A DNA stretch of 64,000 nt, taken from the NCBI GenBank assembly GCA_029552545.1, contig JAKPDO010000006.1:124001-188000 (forward strand), in the 5' to 3' direction. Numbering within the stretch: the first letter of the stretch is position 1; each line of letters begins with the position of its first letter. This DNA is from Planctomycetota bacterium. Its GTDB lineage: Bacteria > Planctomycetota > Phycisphaerae > Sedimentisphaerales > Anaerohalosphaeraceae. The position numbers and the translations under genes are program-made. The notes under the pieces are model-generated. The model was not told the origin of the DNA. It did not search any database and saw only the letters and a program-made list of their open reading frames with translations. Shown here in pieces: positions 51,504 through 60,718 of this stretch.

Positions 51504-53624
51504 ATGACAAGAATTTTCTGTATCCTGAGCTGTTTATGCATTGCGTCAACGGCCTTTCCGTTGTCGATTACGAATGGGGATTTTGAGAACCAATTTGATG
51601 TGCCTTATAACAAGGATATTTTGTATTGGTATGATTACGGCGGCCCTTCGATTGCTGTCGATCAGGGCCCCTTTTTCCTCGGCCAAATCACGTCTTCTAT
51701 TTTCGGCAGCAAATGTGTGTACATGGGAAAAGAAGCGAATACGAATCAAGACGGCGGCAATCACACCTATGTTTACCAAAGTATCGGTTTCTACGACGGG
51801 AATCCGCCGGTGGTTGAGGTCGAATTGGATTGGGGACTTGCTCCAGGCCGGGTCGGCGGACCGATGGGCGTGACGGTCATGATTCTGGAGTCTGACGGAA
51901 CCTTTGTGCCCAGTGAATGGGAAGGACAAGCAGGCGAGATTTATGGAAAACCCGGAATCCGTGAAATCGGCCGTGGCACGATTGTCCGGACGACTGCTAC
52001 GGGGGTTGTGTTCCATGAACGGTTCCAGATTGATTTAAGGAGCACCGTCGTCGGCCGAGAACTGTTCCTCCGGTTCAACAACTACAAAGTCGGGGCTCTG
52101 GTGCCTTATGTGCAGATTGACAATATCACTCTTTCTCCGTCGTCGGTGGTGAATAAAGCTCCTCAGGAAGGGGCTTTGTATATTCCGGTCTGGCGAACAG
52201 AGTCGGGGAATGATTTGGTTTTTGAGATTGTAGACCCGGAGATTACTTCCGTGGATGTTTTGTTTGGTCCGGAAAATGACCCGAATCTGAGCACAAAACC
52301 GCAGTATAAGATTGTTCAAAACAGGCCGGTGTCGATGGGGCTGAATACGGTGACCCTGGAAAGCGAACTGGCGCAGGACCTGAACTGGGAGACAAACTAT
52401 TATTGGAAGGTTCTGGCTTATAAGTCCGACGGAATGGGCGGGCGTACGCTGAAATATACGGGACATATTTCGAGTTTCAAGACTATTCAGCGGGGACCTT
52501 ATCTGGCCGCCGTCAGTCCGGATGTGCTCGGGGTTTGGCCCGGAAGCAGTGCGGTTTTTACGGTGCCGTTCAGCGTGAGTGCGGATACCTTCCAGTGGTA
52601 TAAACAGGGCAATCCGAATCCGCTTGTAAACGGGTCCAAGTACAGCGGAGCGGATTCGAATTCGCTGACGATTTTCAATGTGCAGCGTGCAGACGAGGGC
52701 ACGTACTATTGTGTCGGAAGAGAGACAGCCACCGGTCTGACCTCTTCAACCCTGGCGCCCGGCGTGCTGTTTATTAAAGAATTGAAGTCTTACTATCCGT
52801 TTGAGACGACCTATACCGTCGGGAGCAATGTTTATACTCCGGATGTCATCGGCGGCAAGGATGCAAAACTGGTGGGCGGGGCCTCGGTGGTGGTGAGTCC
52901 CTCCGACCCGAACAACCTCTTCGGCGGATATCTGGCCCTGCGGAATCCGAGAAATGTTACGCATACGCAGTATGCAGAGATTTCCGATACGTCGGTGGTT
53001 CATTATCCGGAGCTCACCATCAGCTGCTGGGTCAAGCCGGAGCTTTTGGACCTCGATTATGAACGAAACGCCCGGATATTTGATTTTGGTCAGGATTCAC
53101 AGAATTACTTCTTCCTGACTCTGCTGCGGAATACCAATCAGCCCTATTGTGAGATGAAACTGAACAACAGCAGCCGGGACACGGCGGCAACCGGAGATAT
53201 CGGATACGGCACAAAATGGCTGTATGTCGTTCTGACCGTAGCAGACGGGCTTGACCAGGATGGGCAAACGGCGACCCTGGGCAAAATCTATATCAACGGT
53301 CAATACGGTGGGGGCGAGGGATTGTATCATCCGAATGAGATTTCCAAGATGTACAACTACATCGGCAAAGCCATTGACCAGACGGGAACTCCTCCGAACT
53401 TTAACGGCCTGATTGATGAGCTGAAGATTTACAACTATGCCAAAACCGCCGAGGAAATTGCCCGGGAATACATGGCGGTTCGCACGGATGTGGAATCGAT
53501 CTGCAATATGGAAAGCTATGATTTGGCCGACTGGGACTACAACAGCAACTGTCGGATTGATCTTCCCGACCTTGCGGAAATTGCAGAAAGATGGCTGGAC
53601 AACTACCTGGTGTATTTTGATTAA
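51504..53624 (+). CDS. Secreted Ig/LamG protein with dockerin-like tail, paralog 1
   Basis: 706 residues with a signal peptide (MTRIFCILSCLCIASTAFPL). Order: an N-terminal jelly-roll-like domain beginning LSITNGDFENQF (~18-215, as in carbohydrate-binding or 'NGDFE' domains); an FN3-like segment ending NYYWKVLAYKSDG; an Ig-like domain with DTFQWYKQGNPNP and ADEGTYYCVG; a LamG domain (SYYPFETTYTVG ... FNGLIDELKIYNYAKTAEEI); and a single dockerin-like repeat, DWDYNSNCRIDLPDLAEIAE then RWLDNY. No enzyme motif is seen; probably a glycan-binding surface protein. Same architecture as the next gene, 39 bp away. Confidence 0.82.
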   Translation: MTRIFCILSCLCIASTAFPLSITNGDFENQFDVPYNKDILYWYDYGGPSIAVDQGPFFLGQITSSIFGSKCVYMGKEANTNQDGGNHTYVYQSIGFYDGNPPVVEVELDWGLAPGRVGGPMGVTVMILESDGTFVPSEWEGQAGEIYGKPGIREIGRGTIVRTTATGVVFHERFQIDLRSTVVGRELFLRFNNYKVGALVPYVQIDNITLSPSSVVNKAPQEGALYIPVWRTESGNDLVFEIVDPEITSVDVLFGPENDPNLSTKPQYKIVQNRPVSMGLNTVTLESELAQDLNWETNYYWKVLAYKSDGMGGRTLKYTGHISSFKTIQRGPYLAAVSPDVLGVWPGSSAVFTVPFSVSADTFQWYKQGNPNPLVNGSKYSGADSNSLTIFNVQRADEGTYYCVGRETATGLTSSTLAPGVLFIKELKSYYPFETTYTVGSNVYTPDVIGGKDAKLVGGASVVVSPSDPNNLFGGYLALRNPRNVTHTQYAEISDTSVVHYPELTISCWVKPELLDLDYERNARIFDFGQDSQNYFFLTLLRNTNQPYCEMKLNNSSRDTAATGDIGYGTKWLYVVLTVADGLDQDGQTATLGKIYINGQYGGGEGLYHPNEISKMYNYIGKAIDQTGTPPNFNGLIDELKIYNYAKTAEEIAREYMAVRTDVESICNMESYDLADWDYNSNCRIDLPDLAEIAERWLDNYLVYFD

Positions 53625-53663
53625 GGACTATCCAAGAGGCAAATAAACGGAAAGGATAGAACA

Positions 53664-55760
53664 ATGAAACGTTTTTCCTGCGTTTTGATCTGTTTAATCT
53701 TGGCGTCGACGGCGGCTGCGCTGTCGATAACCAACGGCGATTTTGAAGCATATGGGGTCCGTGAGGATGTTCCGGGTTGGTTTGATTATACGGTGGGCAC
53801 AGGAGGGGCGGCGGGCCAGACGTATTTGAGGCTGCTGAACAGTCCCACCGGCACGCAGTATATGGGATTTGATACCGATGACTGCTGGGCCTATCAGAGT
53901 CTGGGGTTCAACACGGCCGGACAGCCGGCTGTCCGGATTCAGTATCAGGTCGGCCGGCCGTCGAATCTGACGGAACCGAGAAATCTGGTTCTTCGGATTT
54001 CAATCTATGAATCGGATGGCACATTTGTCGGCTCGGACGGAGCGGATTCGGCGGACATCGATGGTGCTCAGGGGGTTACGCTGATTGATTCCGTGACAGT
54101 TTCCTATCCTGCCGTCAATCCGGGCCAGGCAATAACTGATTCTGTAACCCTGAATTATATCGGGGCTGCAACGGGAGAGCTGTTTCTGCGTTTTGCCAAC
54201 GAAGGGGACGATGACGATAGCACCGAAGATGCAATGGTGATTGATAATGTTCAGATTGCCCCGTTGCCCAGCGTTGTCAATTCCTTTCCGAAGAACGGGG
54301 CCCAGTTTGTTGCTACCGAACGGACTTCGGCTGAAAACGATCTGGTCTTTACCGTAGCGGATGGAACTGTAACGAAGGTGGATGTGCTGTTTGCTCCGGA
54401 TCCGAACCTGACGGAAGCGCATACAATTGTAAATAAAAAGCCCGTTTCGACGGGGCAGTATCGGATTACGCTGGAAACCGAATATCCCCAGAATCTCGCC
54501 TGGAGTACAAACTATTATTGGCGGGTTCTTGCTTATGAGCCCAACGGCCTCAATCTGAGTCTGAAATACGCCAGTCCAATCTGGAGTTTCAAGACGATTC
54601 AGCAGGGGCCGTATCTCGGGAATGTCACACCAGCCCGGTTGGTGGCTCGTGCCGGGAAAGACGCAGTCTTTGGGCTGACGACTGCTATAAAGGCCGATAC
54701 GTACCAGTGGTACAAGCAGGGGGTCGGGGCCCTGTCGAATGGGACAAAATACCAGGGAGTGAATACGAATACCCTGACGATTCTGAATACCGAGGCGGCG
54801 GATGCGGGATACTACTATTGTATCGGAACGCAGACCTCGACCGGTCTTACGGCACAGAGTCTTTCCAACGGCAGACTGATGGTAGGAGAATTAAAATCCT
54901 ACTATCCGTTTGAGACAACTTATACTGTAGGGAACAGTCTTTTCACACCGGATGTTGTCAGCGGCAAGGATATGCAGCTGATGGGCGGAGCCGGTCTGTC
55001 GGATTACGACGCCATCGCCGGCAATCATCTGTTGCTGGAAAATCCTGCCGGAGCGACGCTCGAGTGGGCGCAGATTGCCGATACGACGGTGGCGCATTAT
55101 GAAGATATTACCATTGCCTGCTGGGTTCGTCCGACAACCCTGGTGAACACCATTGACCGAGACCGCTGGACTCGAGTCTGGGATTTTGGAAAAGAAGCCA
55201 CAGAGGCGTTTTTCCTGACGATGCTGTATCGTCAGAATGACCCCCGACAGGGCGGGTGGGATGTGGCGCGCAGCGAGTGGAACTGGTACACACCGGATGA
55301 AAACGGGGACGGCCAGCCCGAACGGCACAACCAGGAGCTCGATGTCGAAGCAGAGATTGTGCCCGAAAAGTGGTACTATATGGTGGTCACGGTTGAAAAC
55401 GGATATGGACGCATCTATCTGAACGGCGAATGCGGGACGGAGAATGAAGCGCCTCAGGGACTGCCTCTGCAAAGCCCGATCAATTTCACGAAGACCTACA
55501 ATTACATCGGCAAGGCCGTCGGAGCAACCGTTCCTTACCTGAATGCCCGGATTGATGAGCTGAAAATCTACAACTATGCGATGAACAAACAGGAGATTGC
55601 CGAGGAATACAATCGGGTTACAGGTGTCGAATCGGTTTGCGATTTGGAGATTTATGACTTGTATGACTGGGACTTCAATCGGAACTGCAAGGTAGACCTG
55701 CCTGATTTTGCGGAAATTGCCGCAAGGTGGATGATGGACTATCGTATTTTCCCTGAATAG
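53664..55760 (+). CDS. Secreted Ig/LamG protein with dockerin-like tail, paralog 2
   Basis: 698 residues with a signal peptide (MKRFSCVLICLILASTAAA). Same five-part order as its upstream neighbour: LSITNGDFEAYGV jelly roll, FN3-like (TNYYWRVLAYEPNG), Ig (DTYQWYKQGVGAL, AADAGYYYCIG), LamG (SYYPFETTYTVGNS ... LNARIDELKIYNYAMNKQEI) and the dockerin-like end DWDFNRNCKVDLPDFAEIAA then RWMMDY. The two are clearly a tandem duplication that has since diverged. It is followed by a strong hairpin. Likely a second glycan-binding component, perhaps for a different epitope. Confidence 0.82.
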   Translation: MKRFSCVLICLILASTAAALSITNGDFEAYGVREDVPGWFDYTVGTGGAAGQTYLRLLNSPTGTQYMGFDTDDCWAYQSLGFNTAGQPAVRIQYQVGRPSNLTEPRNLVLRISIYESDGTFVGSDGADSADIDGAQGVTLIDSVTVSYPAVNPGQAITDSVTLNYIGAATGELFLRFANEGDDDDSTEDAMVIDNVQIAPLPSVVNSFPKNGAQFVATERTSAENDLVFTVADGTVTKVDVLFAPDPNLTEAHTIVNKKPVSTGQYRITLETEYPQNLAWSTNYYWRVLAYEPNGLNLSLKYASPIWSFKTIQQGPYLGNVTPARLVARAGKDAVFGLTTAIKADTYQWYKQGVGALSNGTKYQGVNTNTLTILNTEAADAGYYYCIGTQTSTGLTAQSLSNGRLMVGELKSYYPFETTYTVGNSLFTPDVVSGKDMQLMGGAGLSDYDAIAGNHLLLENPAGATLEWAQIADTTVAHYEDITIACWVRPTTLVNTIDRDRWTRVWDFGKEATEAFFLTMLYRQNDPRQGGWDVARSEWNWYTPDENGDGQPERHNQELDVEAEIVPEKWYYMVVTVENGYGRIYLNGECGTENEAPQGLPLQSPINFTKTYNYIGKAVGATVPYLNARIDELKIYNYAMNKQEIAEEYNRVTGVESVCDLEIYDLYDWDFNRNCKVDLPDFAEIAARWMMDYRIFPE

Positions 55761-55781
55761 GGACGGTAAGATTTTTTGCGG

Positions 55782-55815
55782 CCGGGAGAGCTCCTTACTG
55801 CAGGAGCTCTCTCGG
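55782..55815 (+). terminator. 14-bp hairpin after the LamG paralog pair
   Basis: CCGGGAGAGCTCCT (55782-55795) pairs with AGGAGCTCTCTCGG (55802-55815), one G-T wobble, loop TACTGC. It lies 22 bp after the stop. There is no T-run, so it may be a Rho-assisted end or an RNA-stabilising structure. Confidence 0.55.
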
Positions 55816-55870
55816 CGGCACCTGTCGAAAGACGCGGTTTTTGGGTTGACAATAACGAAAAAGAAGAGGG

Positions 55871-55908
55871 AATTTTGCGCGGAATTGTCTTTTTTAGGGC
55901 GCAAAATT
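55871..55908. promoter_or_regulatory. 10-bp perfect inverted repeat upstream of the pseudopilin gene
   Basis: AATTTTGCGC (55871-55880) and GCGCAAAATT (55899-55908) with an 18-bp centre. A TTGACA lies just before it (55846-55851), but no good -10 follows. Placement suggests an operator or a leader hairpin. Confidence 0.4.
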
Positions 55909-55995
55909 GCCTTGTGAGAGAAGCGGGAATACACGACAATACAAAGTAGACAGGGTTTTTGCCCTCGGTATGTGATGAATTGAAGGGACACATAA

Positions 55996-56856
55996 ATGAC
56001 CAGAAAAAAAGGATTTACGTTAATTGAGCTGCTGGTGGTCATCGCAATTACCTCTTTGCTGCTTTCTATCATTGTCCCTGCGGTGAAGATGGCCAAAAGA
56101 AAGGCAGCGATGGCGGTGTGTCTGACCAACGTCAAGAATCTGAGCTTGGCATGGTATTCGTACCAGGGAGAAAATGACGGAAGGTTTATGTCTGCAAGTC
56201 CGACGGCTTCCGACGCACAAGCTCCGTGGGTCAAACATCCCATCCGGGAAGACGGGACTCCCTGTCTGCCAACTTCGACCAACCCGCCGGTTACGGATGA
56301 CGATGAAAAAAGGGGAATTGCCAAAGGCAAGATGTATGAATACGGGGTGGATAATTTTGACACCTATCACTGCCCGGGAGACACATATCGGAAAAGCAAG
56401 TATGACGGGACAACGATTTTTCGCTCCTATGCGATTCCGTCGGCTTTGGGCAGCGGCATAACCCGATTTCATCAAATTACCTCTCCTTCAAGCCGCTATA
56501 ACTTTGTGGAAGAGGGCGAAGGCAGGAATTTTAACTTCGGTGCCTGGGAGTTTTATACCCCCTGGGACTCTTTCAACGAGTTTAGAGAATGGTATTGGCG
56601 GGACCCAATTTCCATCAATCACGGCAGCAGTGGGATTATCGGTTTTTGTGACGGGCATGCGGAAATACACGTATGGCAGGATTCGGACACAAAGGCCCGA
56701 CTTGATTTTTACTTCAGCAATCCCTCTATTACGGATTATGGTTTTGGCGGCAACGCACTGAACACGGCTTTTGCTCCTTTCCGCACACCCGGTCAGAACA
56801 ACGATACGCAATATATGGGGCGCGGCTGGGCCATTCAGAGTCCTACCCGCAAGTAA
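55996..56856 (+). CDS. Prepilin-type pseudopilin with H-X9-DG motif
   Basis: 286 residues. The N-terminus is a type IV prepilin signal: KKGFTLIELLVVIAITSLLL, cleaved after Gly by prepilin peptidase with Glu at +5, then a long hydrophobic helix. The C-terminal part has the H-X9-DG signature (His209 ... Asp219-Gly220 in NHGSSGIIGFCDGHAE) of the large planctomycete/verrucomicrobial pseudopilin-like family. These proteins are very numerous in such genomes; they are thought to form or decorate pseudopili, possibly linked to type II secretion, but their role is not settled. It is embedded among secreted pectin-related proteins and may assist their export or presentation. Confidence 0.85.
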   Translation: MTRKKGFTLIELLVVIAITSLLLSIIVPAVKMAKRKAAMAVCLTNVKNLSLAWYSYQGENDGRFMSASPTASDAQAPWVKHPIREDGTPCLPTSTNPPVTDDDEKRGIAKGKMYEYGVDNFDTYHCPGDTYRKSKYDGTTIFRSYAIPSALGSGITRFHQITSPSSRYNFVEEGEGRNFNFGAWEFYTPWDSFNEFREWYWRDPISINHGSSGIIGFCDGHAEIHVWQDSDTKARLDFYFSNPSITDYGFGGNALNTAFAPFRTPGQNNDTQYMGRGWAIQSPTRK

Positions 56857-57017
56857 GAAAATCGATTGACGTGCAAAGTGCAAAGAAGCGGCTTGCTTCT
56901 CGCCGCCCGAAAAATCACCGCTGTCGCGAATCCCTTTTTTGCAGCGGGCGGCAGGTGTTTTGTTCCCAGTGATTGAATAACCTCTCTCAAACGATATGTT
57001 CAAATCAGGAGCGGACT

Positions 57018-58583
57018 GTGAACAAGCGTGATTTCTCCTCAAGAGTGTTTTGGGCCGTATGGATGGCGGCGTGTCTGTTTGTTGGCCTGTCAGCGGCTCA
57101 GGAAGCTGCTTCCTCTGCCGCAAAGGTTCAGGAGCCCGCGGCGGGGATGATTCCTCCTCTTTCCCCGGAGCTTCCGGAGGCGATTCCGGCCTTTCCGGGT
57201 GCCTGGGGCGGCGGAATGTTTGCAACAGGCGGACGCGGCGGCAAAGTCCTGCTTGTCACCAGTCTGGCCGACAGCGGCCCGGGCAGTCTGCGGGAGGCGA
57301 TTGAGACAAAAGGGCCCCGCATTGTGGTCTTTCGGGTGGCGGGCATCATCCAGCTTCAATCCAACCTGGCCATCAATCACCCGGATATCACGATTGCCGG
57401 ACAAACCGCACCGGGGGACGGCATCTGCCTCGCCGGGGCCTCGCTGGATATCAACACCTACAATGTGATTGTGCGTCATCTGCGGGTTCGCCGGGGGATT
57501 ACCACCGGCGGGCAGGGTTCGGACAATATCGGCGGAAACCCGCTTCATCATATTATTGTTGACCATTGTTCGACCAGCTGGGGACGCGACGAAAATCTTT
57601 CCCTCTACCGCGCCATGGTCGAGCAGCCCGACCCCAAAAATCCCGGAAAGACCAAAATGGTCAAAACGTCCGTGAAGAATCTGACGATTCAATACTGCAT
57701 TTCCAGCGAGGGAATGAAGCCGGGCCACGAATTCGGCGGTACCTGGGGCGGGCAGGATTCGACGTTTCATCACAATCTGTTTGCGTGCAATACCGGACGC
57801 AACCCTTCCATCGGCATGGGCGGCGAGTTTGACTTTCGCAACAACGTTATCTTCAACTGGCGTCACCGGACGATGGACGGCGGCGATGAGACCTCGCTGA
57901 TCAACGTAATCAATAACTACTATAAGCCGGGGCCGGCAACCCTCGAGGATATGGTCAGCACGATTGTCCGGATTGAACAGCGGGATATGTACTCACCGGG
58001 CCGGCGGTTTCAGAACAGCCGCTGGTATCCTCCGGCCGGAAAAAGGCCGGGCAAGTGGTATATAGCCGGCAATTTCATCGAGGGCCATCCGGATGTGACG
58101 GCGGACAACTGGAAGGGGGTCAAACTGATGGAAGGGCCGGGGACTTTGGACATGGCCCGCGTCAACACGCCTTTTGAGGGATGGCCGGTCAACCAGCAGA
58201 CGGCCCTGCAGGCGTATCAGGAGGTTTTGGCGAAGGCGGGGGCCACGCTGCCGCGGCGCGACCCTGTGGATAAACGCGTGGTCGAGATGGTGCGAACCGG
58301 CAAGGTAAGTTTTGAAAACGGCATTATCAGCGACCCTCAGCAGGTCGGCGGATTTCCTGACTATACATTCTCGCCTGACCAGGTGCCGGCGGATGCCGAC
58401 AAAGACGGGATGCCGGATGACTGGGAAACCAAATATGGGCTGAACCCGAAGGAGCCCTCTGATGCCTCTGTTGATTCAGACGGCGACGGCTATACCAACA
58501 TTGAAGAGTATCTGAACGGCACCAATCCTCAGGAAAAAATCGATTACTTCAATCTGGATAACAACATAGACACGATCAGTTAA
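57018..58583 (+). CDS. Pectate-lyase-like beta-helix protein with thrombospondin-3-like tail
   Basis: 521 residues with a GTG start at 57018, chosen for AGGAGCGG just upstream and the signal peptide (RVFWAVWMAACLFVGLSA). The beta-helix has AFPGAWGGGMFATGGRGGKV, SLADSGPGSLREAI, HIIVDHCSTSWGRDENLSLY, STFHHNLFACNTGRNPSIG and FDFRNNVIFNWRHRTMDGG, typical of the PL1-related pectate lyase group in planctomycetes. The C-terminus (~455-505) has Ca-binding repeats DADKDGMPDDWETKYG and DSDGDGYTNIEEYLNG. It should act on pectate outside the cell. It differs from the PL1 at 44159 in lacking LamG and dockerin-like modules. Confidence 0.85.
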   Translation: MNKRDFSSRVFWAVWMAACLFVGLSAAQEAASSAAKVQEPAAGMIPPLSPELPEAIPAFPGAWGGGMFATGGRGGKVLLVTSLADSGPGSLREAIETKGPRIVVFRVAGIIQLQSNLAINHPDITIAGQTAPGDGICLAGASLDINTYNVIVRHLRVRRGITTGGQGSDNIGGNPLHHIIVDHCSTSWGRDENLSLYRAMVEQPDPKNPGKTKMVKTSVKNLTIQYCISSEGMKPGHEFGGTWGGQDSTFHHNLFACNTGRNPSIGMGGEFDFRNNVIFNWRHRTMDGGDETSLINVINNYYKPGPATLEDMVSTIVRIEQRDMYSPGRRFQNSRWYPPAGKRPGKWYIAGNFIEGHPDVTADNWKGVKLMEGPGTLDMARVNTPFEGWPVNQQTALQAYQEVLAKAGATLPRRDPVDKRVVEMVRTGKVSFENGIISDPQQVGGFPDYTFSPDQVPADADKDGMPDDWETKYGLNPKEPSDASVDSDGDGYTNIEEYLNGTNPQEKIDYFNLDNNIDTIS

Positions 58584-58616
58584 GTCCGCTGCCTGGATAT
58601 TTCTGTAAAGGGGTGG

Positions 58617-58651
58617 AAAAAAAAGAAACCGCGGCTGCAAACCGCGGTTTC
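58617..58651 (-). terminator. Rho-independent terminator for the barrel gene (minus strand)
   Basis: GAAACCGCGG (58625-58634) and CCGCGGTTTC (58642-58651), perfect 10-bp stem, loop CTGCAAA, preceded on the plus strand by eight A bases, which give U8 on the minus-strand transcript. It lies 27 bp beyond the barrel gene stop and also between the convergent genes. Confidence 0.88.
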
Positions 58652-58677
58652 GGGGATACCTGGAGTCTTCGATAAGG

Positions 58678-59533
58678 TTAGAACTTTATTTTCAGTGCGG
58701 CTCCGACTCCCCAGCCCTCTGGTGTGGCGGACAATTCAACGTTGGTGTCCCAGTTTTTCATCAGCTCAAACTGGGCCCCGATATATCCGCCCCAGTTGTC
58801 TTCGGCTTTGAGTTCGCCGGATTCCCTGAGCAGACTTCCGCCGCTGTAAGTGCCGTCGGTATAATTCGAGGTTGTTGAACGGTTTTTGATATCGCCGTCC
58901 AGATAGTAGTAGAAAGGTCCGCCGTACAGCTTCCAGCCGCCCATATTGATTGTCGGCCCCAGAGCAATCACCAAATCCCAGTATTCCACCATTGTTTCCA
59001 GTTTATTTCTTACAATGGTTCCTCCGCCGAGGTCTGCTGAGCCGCTCGTGTCTGCCTGATTGTCAATCCAGTTCCATTTGGCGGCCAAACCCCAGTCGAT
59101 TGTGTCCTGCTTAAAGAAGGTGAATTTTGTGCCAAGCCCCCAGGCATAATCCGTATCGAGATTGGAAATGGGTCGGCCGAAGGGGGCGTTTGTGTCCATT
59201 TTGAGGTCGGCGGCTCCGATGGCGGCGGTGATTTCCCACCAGGAGTCAATTCCGTACCCGAAGGAGATGTAATGCCGATGGATTTTTTAATTCGTCGATT
59301 TTGAGGGTATATCCATCTCTGCTGCTGCCGACAATTTCCCTGTCGGCGTTCAGTGTTAACTGTGTTCCCGGGACTTCGGTTTTCTCCAGCTCCTGCTCTG
59401 AATAGGCATATTCATAGCCGGCGCTCCATTGGCCTTTGTCCAGTCCGGCCGTCGGTGTTCCGATAAAACCGGATGCCCCAACACAGGTTCCCAAGATTCC
59501 CCAAATCAATCCTGCTGCAATCATCTTTTTCAT
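58678..59533 (-). pseudogene. Outer-membrane beta-barrel protein, interrupted by a frameshift
   Basis: Two frames together make one protein. The first (59533-59246) has a signal peptide (MKKMIAAGLIWGILGTCVGA) and beta-strand text such as GQWSAGYEYAYSEQEL, and ends early. The second continues without its own ribosome-binding site and finishes with FELMKNWDTNVELSATPEGW and a terminal GVGAALKIKF, a typical barrel C-terminus with a final Phe. Removing one base from the T6 run at 59283-59288 (A6 on the coding strand) joins them through LKIDELKIHRHYISFGYGID into 284 residues. The gene has a good Shine-Dalgarno (AAGGAG) and a terminator, so a sequencing error or very recent mutation is likely. Confidence 0.78.
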
Positions 59534-59675
59534 TTCGTTCTCCTTGTCTCAAAGTTGTTGTTCATAAATAGAACATAAATCTTGCATCGATGCAGGTTTG
59601 ATAAAGGAAAAGCGGGTGTTTTTCAAGGGAATTTTTTTGGGCTTGTTGTTATCCGGTTGTTTTTGGAGTGTCGGA

Positions 59676-60629
59676 TCAATCCATCCGGCGGCCGGTTCTT
59701 TCCTGATTTCGAGACAGGTACAGCTGTTCCTGAATCAGTTTTCGGTTGACGCTGATGAGGTCGGCCAGGATGCCGAGAACCCACAGGAGGAAGGTGAGAA
59801 TCAGGAGGATGGCCGCCAGCAGGAGGGACTGCAGGTGTCCTCGCCCGCTGCCGGTGAAGAAGAAATACAGATACCGAATGCACAGGGCCAGGCCAAGTGT
59901 GCCCGGCACAATGGACGCATAGAAAAACGTCCGCAAGGGTTTGTAGGTGATATAGGAGCGCAGGATGATGGATGCGGAGCGGGCGATGTAGGCCGGGGTT
60001 GAAGAAATCAGCCGCGAAGGGCGCGTCTGTGGGTTGACGCGGATGGGTACCGAACCGATCCGCAGGTCCATATGTCCCGCCTGAATAATGGTTTCGAGCG
60101 TGTAGGTGTAGCGGTTAAAGACGTGCAGCTTCATTGCGGCCTCGGCGCTGTAGGCGCGAAAACCGCTGGTGGTGTCCGGAATATCCGTACCGGAAAACTG
60201 GCGAACGATCCGACTGCCGAGCTGCTGGAGTTTTTTCTTGGACCAGGAGAAGTGTTCGATGGTTTTAATGGGACGGGCCCCGATAACGATGTCAAGCCGG
60301 CCTTCGAGAATCGGACGGATAAGGTCGGGAATGCAGCGGCCGTCGTACTGATTGTCACCGTCGGTGTTGACGATGATATCGGCGCCGAGCCGGACGGCAT
60401 AGTGAAGCCCCTTCAGAAAAGCGAAGGCCAGACCCCGGTTTGTGCCGAGCGGGAGGATGTGATGAACACCCAGGCGGCGGGCGGTTTCGACGGTACGGTC
60501 GGTACTGCCGTCATCGATGAGGAGGGTTTCAATGGTGTCGATGCCGTCAATTTGCCGGGGCAGGTCGGCAAGGACCTGCGGCAGCGTGGCTTCTTCGTTA
60601 TAGCAGGGGATTTGAATAATGAGCTTCAT
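59676..60629 (-). CDS. GT2-family glycosyltransferase (DPM1-like) with C-terminal membrane helices
   Basis: 317 residues. GT-A fold motifs: IIQIPCYNEEATLPQVLADL at the start, LLIDDGSTDRTVETARRLG, NRGLAFAFLKGLHYA, the metal-binding DGDNQYDG, and DTTSGFRAYSAEAAMKLHVF. Two hydrophobic helices near the end (GTLGLALCIRYLYFFF and SLLLAAILLILTFLLWVLGI) anchor it in the membrane. Such enzymes transfer a sugar from a nucleotide donor to a polyprenyl phosphate or start a glycan. First visible step of a surface-polysaccharide cluster with the flippase and wecB on the same strand. Confidence 0.9.
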   Translation of the reverse strand: MKLIIQIPCYNEEATLPQVLADLPRQIDGIDTIETLLIDDGSTDRTVETARRLGVHHILPLGTNRGLAFAFLKGLHYAVRLGADIIVNTDGDNQYDGRCIPDLIRPILEGRLDIVIGARPIKTIEHFSWSKKKLQQLGSRIVRQFSGTDIPDTTSGFRAYSAEAAMKLHVFNRYTYTLETIIQAGHMDLRIGSVPIRVNPQTRPSRLISSTPAYIARSASIILRSYITYKPLRTFFYASIVPGTLGLALCIRYLYFFFTGSGRGHLQSLLLAAILLILTFLLWVLGILADLISVNRKLIQEQLYLSRNQERTGRRMD

Positions 60630-60718
60630 CTTTTATTCCTGCAACCGTTTTGAGTATATCGAAAGTCTGGAAAAAAGGCAATCGCCGGTTTGAAAAGGGT
60701 CGATTCTTCTAACGCGTA

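Noticed and set aside
60072..60653. Plus-strand frame opposite the GT2 gene
   Set aside because: Antisense shadow of a well-defined glycosyltransferase.
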